Positions 9,930 through 22,930 of a stretch of 64,000 bases of DNA are shown here, in pieces (position 1 is the first letter of the stretch; every line of letters begins with the position of its first letter). This DNA is from Diabrotica undecimpunctata (lineage: Eukaryota > Arthropoda > Insecta > Coleoptera > Chrysomelidae). The notes under the pieces were generated by a model. It was not told the origin of the DNA, did not search any database, and was given only the letters and a program-made list of their open reading frames with translations. Both the position numbers and the translations under genes were made by a program. The stretch lies in the NCBI RefSeq assembly GCF_040954645.1, contig NC_092813.1, positions 14,362,136 through 14,426,135 on the forward strand, in the 5' to 3' direction.

Positions 9930-10177
9930 GCCATATGTTCATAATGAGGATATTACACTTTTACCATGGCCAAGACAATCGTCAGATCAGAATCTAATCG
10001 AGCATGTATGAGATATGCTTCAGAGACAGATTGCTCCTCACCTGCACAATATCTTTTAAAATCTTCTTAAAAGGATTGGATCCTATTGCCATAAAACGAA
10101 ATTGGTAATTTATTTTAAGCATGCAAAGGAACTGTCAAACTGTAATTAATGCTGCTGAAGGAAACACAGATTATTAA
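9930..10177 (+). pseudogene. Tc1-like transposase C-terminal relic
   Basis: The plus strand reads LPWPRQSSDQNLIEHV*DML followed by QRQIAPHLHNIF. This is the WPxxSPDxNPIExxWDxL block around the third catalytic residue of Tc1/mariner (DDE/D) transposases. After a degraded stretch the frame ends VINAAEGNTDY and TAA at 10175-10177, the usual short Tc1 C terminus. One stop replaces the Trp of EHVWD. The N-terminal half and both terminal inverted repeats were not found. Confidence 0.75.
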
Positions 10178-10983
10178 ACACATTTTTTGTTAGTTTTTTT
10201 TTATATTGTCGTTTATTTTAAAAATTTTCATTAAATTACTGCATTTCTTAGTTTTTCTTTGAATATTTCATCATAAGGAAATCATAGCACACTAAAATTA
10301 AGCTAAATTTATTGCTTATCAGGTATTTTAACGGTATGTCACTTTTCACACCAATCAAAACAGATATTAGAAAAAAGCTTTGTGTTCATTAGAAATTTTT
10401 GAAGTGTTTTTTGCACAATAATAATTGAAATAGTCCTCTTATAACAAAAGTTTAAACAATTTTTTTAATAAATTGTAAGATTAAATTTTTTTGTCCATAA
10501 CAAGTTTCTGTAATTAATATACCAAGGTTAGTTTGCTCATTCTAAGCAAATGTTGTTAGTAACTTTTCTCTTAAATGCATCGTTTTCGAGTTATAAACAA
10601 TTTAAGGTCTTAAAAAGTGTAAGAATAGCTATTTTCTGAACTCAATAACTAAGTGAAGTAACTTTGTTCAAATTTAATAAGAGTATATATCAAAATTGTT
10701 TATAAATAACAATTTAATAATATTTATAAATATAATTTATTTATTATAATTATATTTTAGATAAATAAAATAAATAAAAAAATAACAATAAATAGACGAC
10801 TTAAACATGGGCGTCCGCAGGATCAAAACTAAGGGGGGGGGGGCAGATTTGAGAAATAAAAAATTGGTTAGATAAGCAATAATAAATATAGACGTAAATT
10901 GAAAGTCTTTACTGAGAGGGGAGAGGGGGAAGGCGTTCCCTCAAAAAAGTTTGGAAAATAACGTTTTTGGAGCCAAAATTATA
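10178..10983. other. AT-rich, low-complexity region
   Basis: No gene seen. 10690-10800 is dominated by A/T runs. At about 10808-10850 a GGGCGTCCGCAGGAT motif precedes a 12-G run; this resembles terminal sequences of hAT elements, but no matching end was found beyond the hAT relic at 14-16.2 kb, so the assignment is left open. Confidence 0.4.
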
Positions 10984-13890
10984 ACTCAATGCCTGTTTGT
11001 CTGCCTCTTATTCTGTTTCAGTCGTTGTTGACTGTAAATTATCTTTCCACCTTTTTGGCGGCCTTCCAATGGGTCTTCTGATATACGGCTTATTGTTTTT
11101 ACAGATATTCGCTAATCTATCTGGTTCCATTCGGTTTACATGTTCGTTCCAGTTTTTTTTTCTTGTTTTTATCCACCTGTTAATATTTTGAATTTTGCAT
11201 TGTTCGCGCATACTTACTTCTATTGGTTTGTCTGTCTCTTAATGATATGTCCACTATTGATCTTAATACTTTCATTTCGATATTGTTGATTTGTTGTTTC
11301 GTCTTTCTTGTATCGGTCCTTGTCTCCGCTGCATATGTTAGGATTGGTCTTCCTGTTGTCTTGTATACTTTCATTTTGCTTTCCGTGGCCAGATATTTGT
11401 TTCTCTATATGGTTTCTTGGAGACAACCACTTACTCTTGCCGCTTTTGATGCTTGCCTTGTGGTCTCTGTTCTTATATCCCTGTCATTAGTGATCTCTAC
11501 TCCTAGGTAATTGAATTTCATTACTTGTTCTACAATTTTGCCGTCTATTTTTAGTTTGCATCTACGCGGCTCTTTACTGATTACTATACATTTAGTTTTT
11601 TCTACTGATATTCTCATATTAAGTTTGTTTGCTGTGATATTGACGGTGTGGAGCTGCCTTTGTAGGTATTTGCCTTCCTTATCATCAATTAGTACTGCAT
11701 CATCGGCATAGCATAGTATCGTGATTTTATGCACTCCCATGTGGTATCCGTGTCGTTTTCTTACTTCGTGAATTATTTGATTCATCACCATATTGAATAA
11801 CAATGGGCTAAGCGAGTCTCCTTGGTGGATTCCTCCTTTTAGTTCTATGCATTCCGTTTCCCCTATTGGCATTATAAAACTGGTCTTATTGTTCTTGTTA
11901 ATTTCATTAACTGTCCTTATTATCTGATGGTCTATTTGTTCAGCTTGTAATAAATTTTAGATGTCATTTCGCTTTACCCTGTCAAAAGCACTTTTTAAAT
12001 CTACAAAGCACATGTAGGTATGCTGGTTTTCCATATTTAATATACTTCTCTATTATTTGTCTGATAATAAAAATTGCGTCTATTGTGCTGCGCTTCTTCC
12101 GGAAGCCTTGTTGTTCATCTGCAATGTTCATTTTTTCCTCGATTTTATCGTTTATGACTGCCGTTAACAATTTTAATGTACCATTCATCAGACTAATGCC
12201 TCTATAATTTTCAGGATTTCTTGAGTCTCCCTTTTTAAGTATCGGTAGCAGGAGACTTTCCTTCCATTCCGCTGGTACTACTCCGGTATTTATTATATCG
12301 ACCAATACTTTTAGGAGCCATTTGCGTAGTGTTGTTCCTCCATATTTTAGCAGTTCATTGTTTATCTTATTTATCTTTAGCTTTTCTGTTTTTGTCTGTT
12401 CTCTTCTTCTCCTTCTCCATATAATTTCGTGAAATGCTCAGTCCATTGTTCATCCGTAATGTTATCTATGCGTACAAATTTATTATTTTCTGTTTTTTTT
12501 GTCTCCTTATGATTTTCCACACCTTTTTCTGGGATCGATAGAGGTCGTATTCCATATCTTTGGTAAATCTTTTAGTAGGAAAGCTTCTTTCTTTTCATTG
12601 GCTAGTGTGTTCATCATTTCGTCGTACCATGGAGTTTTGTATTTCCGTTTATTTCTGTTAAATTTTCTTTTACCTAAAGCTTCTTCCACTGCTCGTAGTG
12701 GAAAAAGTAGTAAAACATGTTTAGCTTTTCTGTTAGTCTGTTTCTATACATGTTTTGTGTCATCTTCTTCTAAGCTTTTATGTTTAACTTTTCTTCTACT
12801 TTTGTATTTCGCTTGCCTTGTGTGGTGATTTCTATATTTATTTTTCCTAGTACCAGACCATGATCGGATCCTACATTGGCGGAAGATAGAGTGCGCACAT
12901 CTATTATATTCTTGGGGTGTATTTGTTATAATGTAGTCCATCATAGAGTTAAGTCTTCTTGTATCTGATCAGGTGATCTTATGTTGTATTGGGTGGTCAA
13001 AGTATGTATTGTTAATTCGGAGGTTATTTATTAAACAAAGTTCTAGAAGTCTTTCTCCGTTGTCGTTGAGCGTTTATTCGTTAAATCTTTGTGTAACTCC
13101 AGTCACAGGTATGTTGCCTACTCCGGCGTTTAGGTCGCTGAGAATTATTGTTTTACTACCGGATATTGTGGTGTCCAGTTGATCTTGGAGCTGTCCATAA
13201 AAAACATCTTTGTCTTCCTTGTTGTTTTCTGTTATCCGGTGCTTATACGGGGATAATATTAAGTATCGTCTGGTGAAGTTTAAGGCAAATCAGCATCATG
13301 TGTTCGTTGATGTATCTTATTTCTTGAATATTGTTACTATATTTATTGTGCATTAAGAGGCCTACTCCTGCCTGAGCGCGTATGCTTTTATCTACTCCGC
13401 TGTACAGGAATATAAATTTGTTTCTATTGGCACTTCCTTTCCCTTTTGTTTTGTTTCGTTCAGGGAACATATATCAATTTTATGGAGCTCCAATTCTTGC
13501 ACAACTTCCTATTCCCGTTCGTTTCACGATGCGATGTTTCAAGTGCCAATTCGTAGATTATTTGGTCTCTTTGTGCTTTTTCATGCGTGGTTCGTCGTCT
13601 GTGTATCCGTCCAATTCCGAGGCTTCTGTTCGGTTTTCTGAGCATTGATTTTTTGACAGTCGGTAGGCTGCTAACCTTGCTCACCAACCCCCTTTTCGGA
13701 GAATCATTTCTCTCTTCCTCGTCAGCCCTGAACCTGCCTTCCATTGGGGTTGGTTACCCAATCTCCAGCAAGGTTGCTCGGGTTTTCCAGGGTTCACCCG
13801 TGCAGCCCAAGCCGCACTTCGTGGAAGTGAGAATAGCATCTTATATTGCGCTTCACTACCCCTTTGAACCTCCATACAAAAAAGCAAACT
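10984..13890 (-). mobile_element. RTE-like non-LTR element, nearly full length but frameshifted
   Basis: Minus-strand order is complete. 13890-13480 is a leader with an unusual GC-rich stretch. The endonuclease starts with RIGT*NIAS and continues through RAQAGVGLLMHNKYS (13400-13300), TIILSDLNAGVG (about 13150) and the MDYIITNTP block (12944). The RT has LLPILKKGD, ENYRGISLMNGTLKLL, QQGFRKKRSTIDAIFIIRQI (12300-12040), GGIHQGDSLSPLLFNMVMNQ and YADD (about 11703-11714). It then runs through FNYLGVEI, TYAAETRTDT (11350) and ends RRPIGRPPKRWKDNL (11080-11040). At least five frameshifts or stops separate these blocks. It is the longest RTE-like copy here and fixes the domain order used to read the shorter ones. 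Confidence 0.85.
11405..11872 (-). pseudogene. RT palm segment of the RTE-like element (longest open piece, 155 aa)
   Basis: This open stretch holds the RT catalytic core: HQGDSLSPLLFNMVMNQII, then YADDAVLIDD, followed by the primer-grip region and VISKEPRRCKLKIDGKIVEQ and FNYLGVEIT. The upstream fingers piece (12305-11982) is in another frame; they are separated by a frameshift near 11950 that also destroyed the expected FDRV block. It is part of the 10984-13890 element and not a separate gene. Confidence 0.8.
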
Positions 13891-14023
13891 AAATATAATT
13901 TAAATATTTAAAAACTTTTTTAATACTTTTTACACAAACGTAATGCAAATTTAACAAGTTTATTTCCTCCTGGATAAGCCCTCGATTTGTGAAGCCAGTT
14001 AAATTGTCTGCTCCTAAACACTA

Positions 14024-16205
14024 TTATTTAAACAACAATTTACGCGAATCAATTGTAAATTCTTGTAAAACTTTCTCTATAAACTCTTCCTTTTTTGGTA
14101 ATATTTGTTTCCGATGAATGTTCATTAGAGCTAACCCATTAAGGCGATCTTCGACCATTGTACCCGCAACCATGTTTTTATTCTTCGAAGACTGCTGAAC
14201 GACCTCTCAACTGTACACGGAGTGCAAGGCAATGTTACGAGAATTTCCAGCAATTTTTTTGTTAAAGGATAAAAAGTAGTGGACGCTCGAACCAGTTCAA
14301 AAATTTCAAGGGTGTTAAAGTTGTCTAACTCATTATTAAGGCTTTTTTTATTCCAATTTTCTATTCATACTTCTAGCTCTGCATCTATTCCATATATTTC
14401 ATAGTGGTTTAAGGATTCTCTCAGTTCTAATTTAAGGCAATTTAAATCAATTTTTGAAAAACGCTTGGGATGTAGAAGACTCAGAGCGAAGGCTGGCGTA
14501 TTTTCTTCGGAAAACCGTGTCTCTAGAGAATATAAGATAGAATCCAGATACGGAAGAATTATGGATCGCCTTCAGTATTCACTAGGCGTATCAGCTGGTT
14601 GATGGCTTCTATGCTGTTGTTTGTTTACAGTTCTAGGATTAGATAATTCAAAACAGCATTCTTCAGCTATCTTATTGGCTTCATGCAATAAAGTGTTTGT
14701 TACGTTCTCTGCGTTCTGTCTGTGTTTTTTTTTGAAATATTCATGATTTGACAAATATGTTCCGCTACCTTTAAAACATTAGTTTGCGCAAATTGTAGGT
14801 GGTTGACTATAGGCTCTAGGTATTCAGAATAGTTTGCAATCAAAATGACAACGACGATAAATCCTGACCTGCATGCCGCAGAATGCAACTGATAAGATGT
14901 TTTTCTAGTGGCCAAATTTCCTTCAACGGATAGGGTTTGCAAGGCCTGTACAATTTCAATGAAATTTTTTCGAAAAACTCTAATTACCTTGTATTTTTCG
15001 GACCACTGTGTTTCGCAGAGGCTAAGGATATTTGCTATCATATTACTTCTTAATTCTGATTCACGGAAGATATTGGTTATATCTTTAATAGTGGCAATAG
15101 TATTTCGCATTTCATTTAAACGATTCAAATCGTTCACAACTAAATTTAATTTGTGTGACGCACAGTGAAAAAAAAAAAAAAGACTTGCTGTGTTTTTTCT
15201 TTAAAATTGCTTGAACTCCGCCTTCCTTTCCCGACATAGTGGAGCAACCATCAAACCCCAGGCCGATACATTTGAGTGGATCAACTTCATGATTTGTCAA
15301 GAAATCATCAATTGCCTTTGCAATGCTTGGCGCATTCAGAGCATCGAGCTGAACAAACACTGTAAACTCGTCTATTTCAAACCAATTGACAACTGTTCTT
15401 TGCCTGAAATGTCCCATTCTTAGCGCCATGTTGAAAATGCTCCTGCAAAATTTTGTCTCCGGCATCAATTCGAAAATTACATAAGTCTTGGAAAACACCC
15501 TCACTCGATTCTTTCCCACGGAGAAGTAAATCATTAGTGCCTGAGAAGACGATACATGAGATAACTGAACATAAGACTTTTCTGTTAGTTTCTATTGTTT
15601 TGCTCGCAAAATCGTTGATCTGAATGTCAACTGGTCAACCGCTGTTAAACAAGCTTCCGCGGCCTCGCTAGCCATCTTATGGTATTGATTTTTTGCATGA
15701 TCTTTGCAATATGTGTGGACATATTTGTATTTATTAAAAGCCTTTTTCATAAATGACCTCAATGTCCCTTTGATTGTCCCGTTCGGTGGAGGAAAGATGA
15801 CACAGAATTTACAAAAGGCTCATTTCAAGCGCTTTAAATGTACTAGTCACGGGGCTATATAAGTCCAACCATTTATGGTTAAATTTTCTTTTTAAATGTG
15901 CAGCATCTCTCACAAAATCATAATCTGTAGGCGGCACTCAAGTTTCTTTCATCAATTTCATGTTTTCTTGAACTGACAGCGTAGATACACTTTCCACGTA
16001 TCTGCCAATATCATAAATGTGGTCATCAGTATGTAAAGACGATAACTCGGTATCTAATACTTCTTTGTCTTTCTTATTTCCTAATGCGGTCCTGTTGGAA
16101 GATCTGAACTAGTTGATGGAACATCCAGTTTGCCTATTTTATAATCGCATTCATCTCTGCAATTTGGCGCCGGAGAGCTTGGATTGTTTTTTTCTTTTCT
16201 GGCCT
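14024..16205 (-). pseudogene. hAT-superfamily transposase relic (ZMYM1/DUF4371-like)
   Basis: Minus strand, N to C: VPPTDYDFVRDAAHLKRKFN (about 15930), a TTF-type stretch with CVIFPPPNGT and FMKKAFNKYKYVHTYCKDHA (15800-15700), then (15534-15200) GLGFDGCSTMSGKEGGVQ, the conserved DG..MSG block of this transposase group. The middle domain follows (15137-14700, CETQWSEKYKVIRV). The C-terminal dimerisation domain reads LPCTPCTVERSFSSLRRIK (about 14230-14170) and after a frameshift NGLALMNIH, with TAA at 14026-14024. A 14-A run at about 15168-15181 and several stops break the frame. No reliable TIRs or 8-bp target duplication were found. Confidence 0.85.
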
Positions 16206-18255
<2,050 letters not shown>

Positions 18256-18258
18256 CTA

Positions 18259-18844
18259 GAAGGAATTTTCAACAATCGATCGAATAGAACAAAACAACTT
18301 AGAACGAGATCCTACAGCATATGCAAGGAATAATACGAGGAAAATAACAATACCATACATAAAAGGATTATCGGAAAAGCTTAAAAGGATAGGAAATAAA
18401 TTCAACATTTCAACAACATTCAAAACAACAAACACGTTGAGATCTATTTTGTCCAAAACCAAACCTAACAATGAACAAGAAAGGACAAAGAATTGCATTT
18501 ATAAAATACCTTGTGAATGCGATCAGTTTTATTTAGGTGAAACATCAAGACCATTAAATGTTAGAATAAGTGAACATCAATCCTATATTAAAAATAGAGA
18601 ATTTGATAGATCTCAAATCTGTAAACACGCATGGGATAATGAACATAGGGTTCAATGGAATGATTCAAATATAGTCCTAAAAGAAACGGATGGTAAAAAG
18701 AGAAAAATCAAAGAAGCGGCTCTAATTATGCTAAATGAGAAAAATTGTGTCGCGAATTCCTCGGCAGAATGTAGTAGGATCTGGTTACCCATATTAAAAG
18801 AGGGAGTTATTAAAAGAAAAATACCAGTATTGGTAAGTCAGTAA
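18259..18844 (+). CDS. Penelope-like element: C-terminal GIY-YIG endonuclease, 5'-truncated
   Basis: The plus frame is open from after a TAG at 18255 to TAA at 18844. It begins in the RT-endonuclease linker (RKITIPYIKGLSEKLKRIGN) and continues into NCIYKIPCECDQFYLGETSR, where IYKI and YLG stand for the GIY and YIG signatures, then RPLNVRISEH with the conserved Arg and the EH pair. A Cys/His set (CIYKIPCEC ... CKHAWDNEH) matches the zinc-finger-like CCHH motif peculiar to Penelope endonucleases. The RT domain is absent, as expected for a 5'-truncated copy. There are no internal stops over about 195 codons, suggesting moderate age. In intact elements this domain nicks target DNA for primed reverse transcription. 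Confidence 0.88.
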
Positions 18845-19392
18845 CATATAGAGAATACATCATTTATGTTTTTTAAATAACAAACATATAAAATCGGAAT
18901 TTGGTGTTTATTGAAGGTAAATGTCGGGATAGTATTATGAGGTTTTTTTCCTGGTTTTTCCCTCATAATTTACTATGGAATCACTAACAGGAGAATTTTA
19001 CTGTCATCATGGCATGTATTTGTCTTTTTAAAGACGAATTACATGTTATGATCTTTTCTGATGGATATTTTCAAGTTAAAGTTGATTTCATGTAATCGAA
19101 TGAACTATCTTATAAGTAAAGTCGTCCCAGGAACGCAACTCAACAATATTGGCAATATCATTTTAAAGTAGTCTACTTTAAAATGTATAAGGTATGTCTG
19201 AATTGTCAATATAGATGAGTCAGATAAAATTAAATTATTAGAAGAATTTTTCACTAAGTAACAAAAAACAAAATTTGTTTAATTTACTAATGTTTGTATT
19301 TTGAGAACGATTTCCGAAGTGGAAATTGAAACGTCAATAAACGTATTTTAACCTTTAATTGTGGCTTATTCCCATTTAAATATAAATTAATA
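18845..19392 (+). other. Penelope-like 3' untranslated region and terminal sequence
   Basis: Non-coding stretch between the GIY-YIG stop codon and the next minus-strand RT relic. It contains a GAAGT-loop hairpin followed by GAAACGTC (hammerhead-like, 19299-19345) and ends in a region reading TTGTGGCTTATTCCC near 19360. I recognise this ending as common at Penelope 3' ends, but I could not fix the exact border or a target duplication. Confidence 0.5.
19299..19345 (+). ncRNA. Hammerhead-ribozyme-like motif
   Basis: Core-like UUGAGAA (19301-19307) is followed by a hairpin with stem ATTTCC/GGAAAT and loop GAAGT (19310-19326). Next comes GAAA (19328-19331), then CGT-CAATAA-ACG as a possible short stem III, followed by UA (19344-19345) at the expected cleavage position. 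Penelope-like elements are known to carry hammerhead motifs. Relative to the CUGANGA core, two bases differ (C3 to U, G8 to A), which could keep a base pair but may abolish activity. Stem I is not obvious. Confidence 0.45.
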
Positions 19393-19658
19393 TCATTTAG
19401 TTCCTGGATATTATCGGCTATTAAAACTATGTCATCTGCGAATCTCAAGTAGTTTAAGTATGATTAGTCGACGTTGATATCCTTGTTGCTCCATTCTAGT
19501 TTCTTAAAAATGTCTTCTAAAGCAAGGGTAAATAGTTTGGGAGAGATGGTGTTTCCGTGTCTTAGTCCCCGTTGGAGTCTCATGGGATTAGTTTTTGTGG
19601 TTTCGTCCAGCTTTATCTGCGTGGTGGCATTTTTATATATGTTTTTAATTATGTTAGT
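19393..19658 (-). pseudogene. Non-LTR RT palm segment, 3' part of a copy split by a solo LTR
   Basis: Minus strand reads TNIIKNIYKNATTQIKLDET, then LRHGNTISPKLFTLALEDIF and LRFADDIVLIADNIQELND: the RT block with a FADD catalytic motif (about 19425). It continues the RT begun at 20383-20126 once the solo LTR is removed. It stops at 19393, where the Penelope 3' end is met, so the C terminus is missing. Confidence 0.8.
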
Positions 19659-19662
19659 GTAT

Positions 19663-20121
19663 TGTTACGATAAATATCATGGCCTAAAATAACTGTAAAT
19701 ATATTATGACTAATTCTGTTTTGTTGTAGAAATTTCGGCGAAGGATCTAGACCCAAATTATGATGAATCATCCGACTCGAGGTGTCCAGGTAGGCCGATA
19801 AGACCGGTCTGAGCTTCTGGTTACTTCGATGGGAGATCGCCGCCGTTCTCGAATAACAGGATTTCATATATAACAACGGAACTTTAATTGAAGAGAGTCA
19901 GTTAATTTTGAAGACGCGCTCGCGATTTTAATTGTTACGTTCGCCTAAAATAAATTATGTATTATTAGTGGTTAATAAACTTATATAAATTATCGTACTT
20001 TTTAATAAATTAAAATAAGAACAATATAATAAATTAGTAAAAAATTCATAAATACAATCGAACAAAATATAAAGACATTATAAATTAAATAAAGACATAG
20101 CAGTTAAATAAATTCATTATA
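19663..20121 (+). mobile_element. Solo LTR, family A copy 1, with 4-bp target duplication GTAT
   Basis: A 459-bp segment starting TGTTACG and ending TTCATTATA interrupts a minus-strand RT reading frame. GTAT flanks it on both sides (19659-19662 and 20122-20125), and deleting the insert plus one GTAT restores the RT block (RYTNIIKNIYKNA). A second copy of the same LTR lies at 23456-23832; both share the motif CGCGATTTTAATTG and an A/T-rich 3' half. TG at the start and a 4-bp duplication fit a Ty3/gypsy-type LTR. No internal coding region is present. The final TA instead of CA is probably mutation. Confidence 0.8.
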
Positions 20122-20125
20122 GTAT

Positions 20126-20383
20126 CTTAAATCTATACTTGCATTTTCTTAGAGATTCAAGCACTGCACACAATTCGATGGAATCGAATGCCTTATGAAA
20201 ATCGACGAACGCCAGATGAATTGGAACATTATACTCGGTGCATCCTTCTATCAGTGTTCTTACGGCGTGCAAGTGGTCTATGGTACTCAAATGTTTTCTG
20301 AATCCAGCCTGCTCGATAGGTTGATAGAAATCGAGCTTATGTGTTAAGCGGTTGGTTATGATGGAGGGCATATACTGTCGAAA
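20126..20383 (-). pseudogene. Non-LTR RT fingers segment, 5' part of the copy split by solo LTR 1
   Basis: Minus strand (20371-20117) encodes ITNRLTHKLDFYQPIEQAGF, RKHLSTIDHLHAVRTLIEGC and HLAFVDFHKAFDSIELCAVL. These are the RT fingers and the FVDFxKAFDSIE palm block. The frame is open to the LTR insertion point, and the RT continues on the far side. Upstream of 20383 the RT homology ends, so this copy was truncated before or upon insertion. Confidence 0.82.
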
Positions 20384-20639
20384 TCAACAATTTCCACGAA
20401 ACGCTAACAACATCTGATCTATGGTCATGTATTGAGATGAATTGAAATTATTCATGCAGTTTTCATTCACTTGGCAAAACACATCGCTCAAATTGGAGCT
20501 AGTTTACCTAGTTGTTCTAGAGCTGTTCTGTTTTCTCATGTATCACAGTCATCAAATATTAGATGTCGGAGGAGAAAAGTAGTTTTAGTAATTGCTATGA
20601 TGTCTGCATCTAATACGTCGGTCAATAAGTACCAGGCCT
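20384..20639. other. Unassigned spacer between RT and mariner relics
   Basis: No conserved reading frame or repeat recognised. It may include the 3' terminal region of the mariner relic. Confidence 0.4.
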
Positions 20640-21430
20640 ACTAGAAAAACAACTTTGTTTGCAAAAATTATTCTTTATTCATCAAAATAATTTCCTTTAG
20701 GGGCGATACAATCATTACTAGGCTTTTCCAATTTTTCGATGCCATCCCCATAAAAAAGGCTTCAGTTTCGGTAATTACTTCCTCATCGGAACGATATCTC
20801 TTGCCACGAAACATTCTTTTTAGATCGGAAAAAAGGTAGTAATCGCTAGGGGGCGGAACTGGACTACACGCTGGGAGCAACAGCAATTCAAAACCCAACT
20901 TGTGCATTTTTGCCATCATTTTCATCGACTTTTGATACGGTGCATTGTCGTGGTGAAACAACATTTTTTTTTTAGAACAAATGAGGCCTTTTCTTTGCGA
21001 TTTTGATTTTCAAACGCTTCAATCAACCAATATAGTTGCTGTTGATTTTTCTCCATGTTTCAAATAATCAATGAAAATAGTTCGTTGCAGATCCCAAAAT
21101 ACGAAAGCCATAACCTTTGCGGCGATTTGTTGCGTCTTTGGTCGGTTTTGGAGCTTTTTCCGGGTGCTGTCCATTTAGGTGACTGCCGATTTGATTCTGG
21201 AGTGAAGTGATGGATCTGTATTTCATCCATTGTGACAACTCCGACATATTCTGATTAAATATGTCCAAACTGCGCCTAGATTCATCAATTCGTTGTTGTT
21301 TTTGCTCTAGTGTGAGAAAACGCGGCACCCATTTGAAAAACAGCTTTCTCATACCCAAATGTTCATGTATAATAGTCAAAATGCTACCATTTAATAACTT
21401 TAGAGTGTCAGATATCTCTTCCAACTTATT
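20640..21430 (-). pseudogene. mariner transposase relic (SETMAR-like, irritans type)
   Basis: Minus strand, N to C: SILTIIHEHLGMRKLFFKWV and RFLTLEQKQQRIDESRRSLD (21400-21280), then in a shifted frame VTMDEIQIHHFTPES with the first catalytic Asp of the DETW block (Trp lost). The next piece reads LFHHDNAPYQKSMKMMAK with the second Asp (20960) and CSPVPPPSDYYLFSDLKRM with the third (Asp of PSDYYLF, D,D34D pattern). Frameshifts and the changed SPDLAP block show it is inactive. The HTH N terminus is missing at 21430, where a non-LTR RT relic begins. A terminal repeat may lie near 20628-20660, but I could not pair it. Confidence 0.85.
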
Positions 21431-21831
21431 TAGATGGTTAGTTCTAGTGGTTTTGGAAGTAGTGGTTCTAGTTGGTCGGAAGCTCAGTCTCTGGATGATG
21501 ATTACGGCTAAAGACTAAACATTTGGTTTTATTTGAGTTTATTTTAATGCCCGTATTTACATCGTAAATGCGATCAAGCATAATTTGGAGACCTTTGATG
21601 TTTTCTGATAGAATTACTGTATCGTCTGCATATCTAATTACATTAAGTAATTACCCGTTTATTTTTATTCCATAGGGCTGTCTATCAAGTGATTTTTCTA
21701 AATAAATGATCCAAGTAAACATTGAACAAAGTTGGGGACAAAATGCAACCTTGTATGACTCTTTGTTGTATGAAGATTTCACCGGTGTAGCTATCTCAAA
21801 TTTTTACAGTGGCGGTTTGATTCCAGTATAT
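21431..21831 (-). pseudogene. Non-LTR RT, palm and post-catalytic segment, 3' half of a copy split by the long-TIR element
   Basis: Minus strand from the insertion point: YWNQTATVKI, IQQRVIQGCILSPTLFNVYL, then INGxLLNVIRYADDTVILSE (YADD near 21620) and INSNKTKCLVFSRN. Joined conceptually to 22920-22507, it gives a continuous RT with only a few stops. The C terminus is cut by the mariner relic near 21430. Confidence 0.8.
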
Positions 21832-22506
21832 AGTGATGAGTGCCTTAAGAACCGGCAAAATAACGCAAAAGATAGAAAACATAATACGTTGTGAAATAAA
21901 AAGAGATGAAAGTAGTAGAGGTGGGAAATTATCGATAGAAACCTCTAATTTACATTAAATTGCATTAGAACTATCGATAGGTTTCCACCTTTAGACGTTA
22001 GCTTATAAGCTAGTTGACTTCAGTCATAATATTACAAGTATGACGTCGAACATTTACATTTTTTAAATTTCGCATAAATTAAAAACTAATTGAAGGCAAT
22101 AAAGCAAATGTAAGTAAACAGTTTAATTAATAGTAATTTGATAATTAATTCTGTGTTGACGAATACAGAATAACAAGCTATGATAATTCTGTATTGAGAA
22201 GAGTGTATGCGACGTCTCAAATCATAGTTTATTATTAATCAATACTTTAATTTTGGATAAAAAAATACTCCTACTTAAACTGTTTTTACGTACATTACGT
22301 GATACGTATTACTATGACTGAAGTCAACCAGCTCATAAGCTAACGTCTAAAGGTGGGAAATTTTCGATAATTCTAATGTAATGTAAAGTAAATTATAGGT
22401 TAATATCGATAATTTCTCACCTCTACTACTTTCATCTCTTTTTATTTCACAACGTATTATGTTTTCTATCTTTTACGTTATTTTGCCGGTTCTTAAGGCA
22501 CTCATC
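21832..22506. mobile_element. 675-bp long-TIR (foldback) DNA element with 9-bp target duplication
   Basis: The two ends are inverted repeats of about 200 bp: left GATGAGTGCCTTAAGAACC (from about 21835), right its reverse complement ending at 22506. Identity is high in the outer 90 bp, then slightly lower, through TTTAGACGTTAGCTTA and CTTCAGTCAT. Flanks are CCAGTATAT (21823-21831) and CCTGTATAT (22507-22515), a 9-bp duplication with one mismatch; removing the insert restores the host RT block RVIYWNQTA. No transposase is encoded. Long TIRs with a 9-bp duplication fit a Mutator-like or Rehavkus-type non-autonomous element. I cannot name the family. Confidence 0.85.
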
Positions 22507-22930
22507 CCTGTATATTACACGAATATCTTTGTCATCTAGTCCTATATTTCTTAGCATCTGCAACAATTTTATATTCTGTACTTTATCGAATGCCTTTTCG
22601 AAATCCACGAAACATGCAATTGGCGTACGAACATCACACCATTTTTGTAATAATATATTTAACGCAAAAGTAACTCACTAGTTTCCATAGCTTTTCTAAA
22701 ACCAAATAGGGTTTCTTCAAGATTTTCTTTACATTCGCGCCTAATGCTGCTGTGAAGGATTCTTAGAAAAATTTTAGAGTATGGTTTATTGTAAGTGTAA
22801 ATAGTAACTTTCTAAATTTTGGTATTTTTTATAGCAGATTTCACAATTTCTGGACCGTCAGTACAATTTTGGTAGAATTCAGTATTACTACTTCTGTCAT
22901 CGTCAAACAACTCTGATTTATGCAGTTGCC
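22507..22930 (-). pseudogene. Non-LTR RT fingers segment, 5' half of the copy split by the long-TIR element
   Basis: Minus strand: TDGPEIVKSAIKNTKI, then after a small deletion YSKIFLRILHSSIRREC and LEETLFGFRKAMET, then RTPIACFVDFEKAFDKVQN and LLQMLRNIGLDDKDIRVIY at the insertion border. These are RT fingers and the first palm block. A deletion removed the YRTISLMSH-type segment. Confidence 0.78.

Noticed and set aside
10808..10850. GGGCGTCCGCAGG plus G-run as the terminal repeat of the hAT relic at 14-16.2 kb
   Set aside because: No matching inverted terminus was found beyond the 5' end of the hAT coding region, and a whole RTE-like element lies between.
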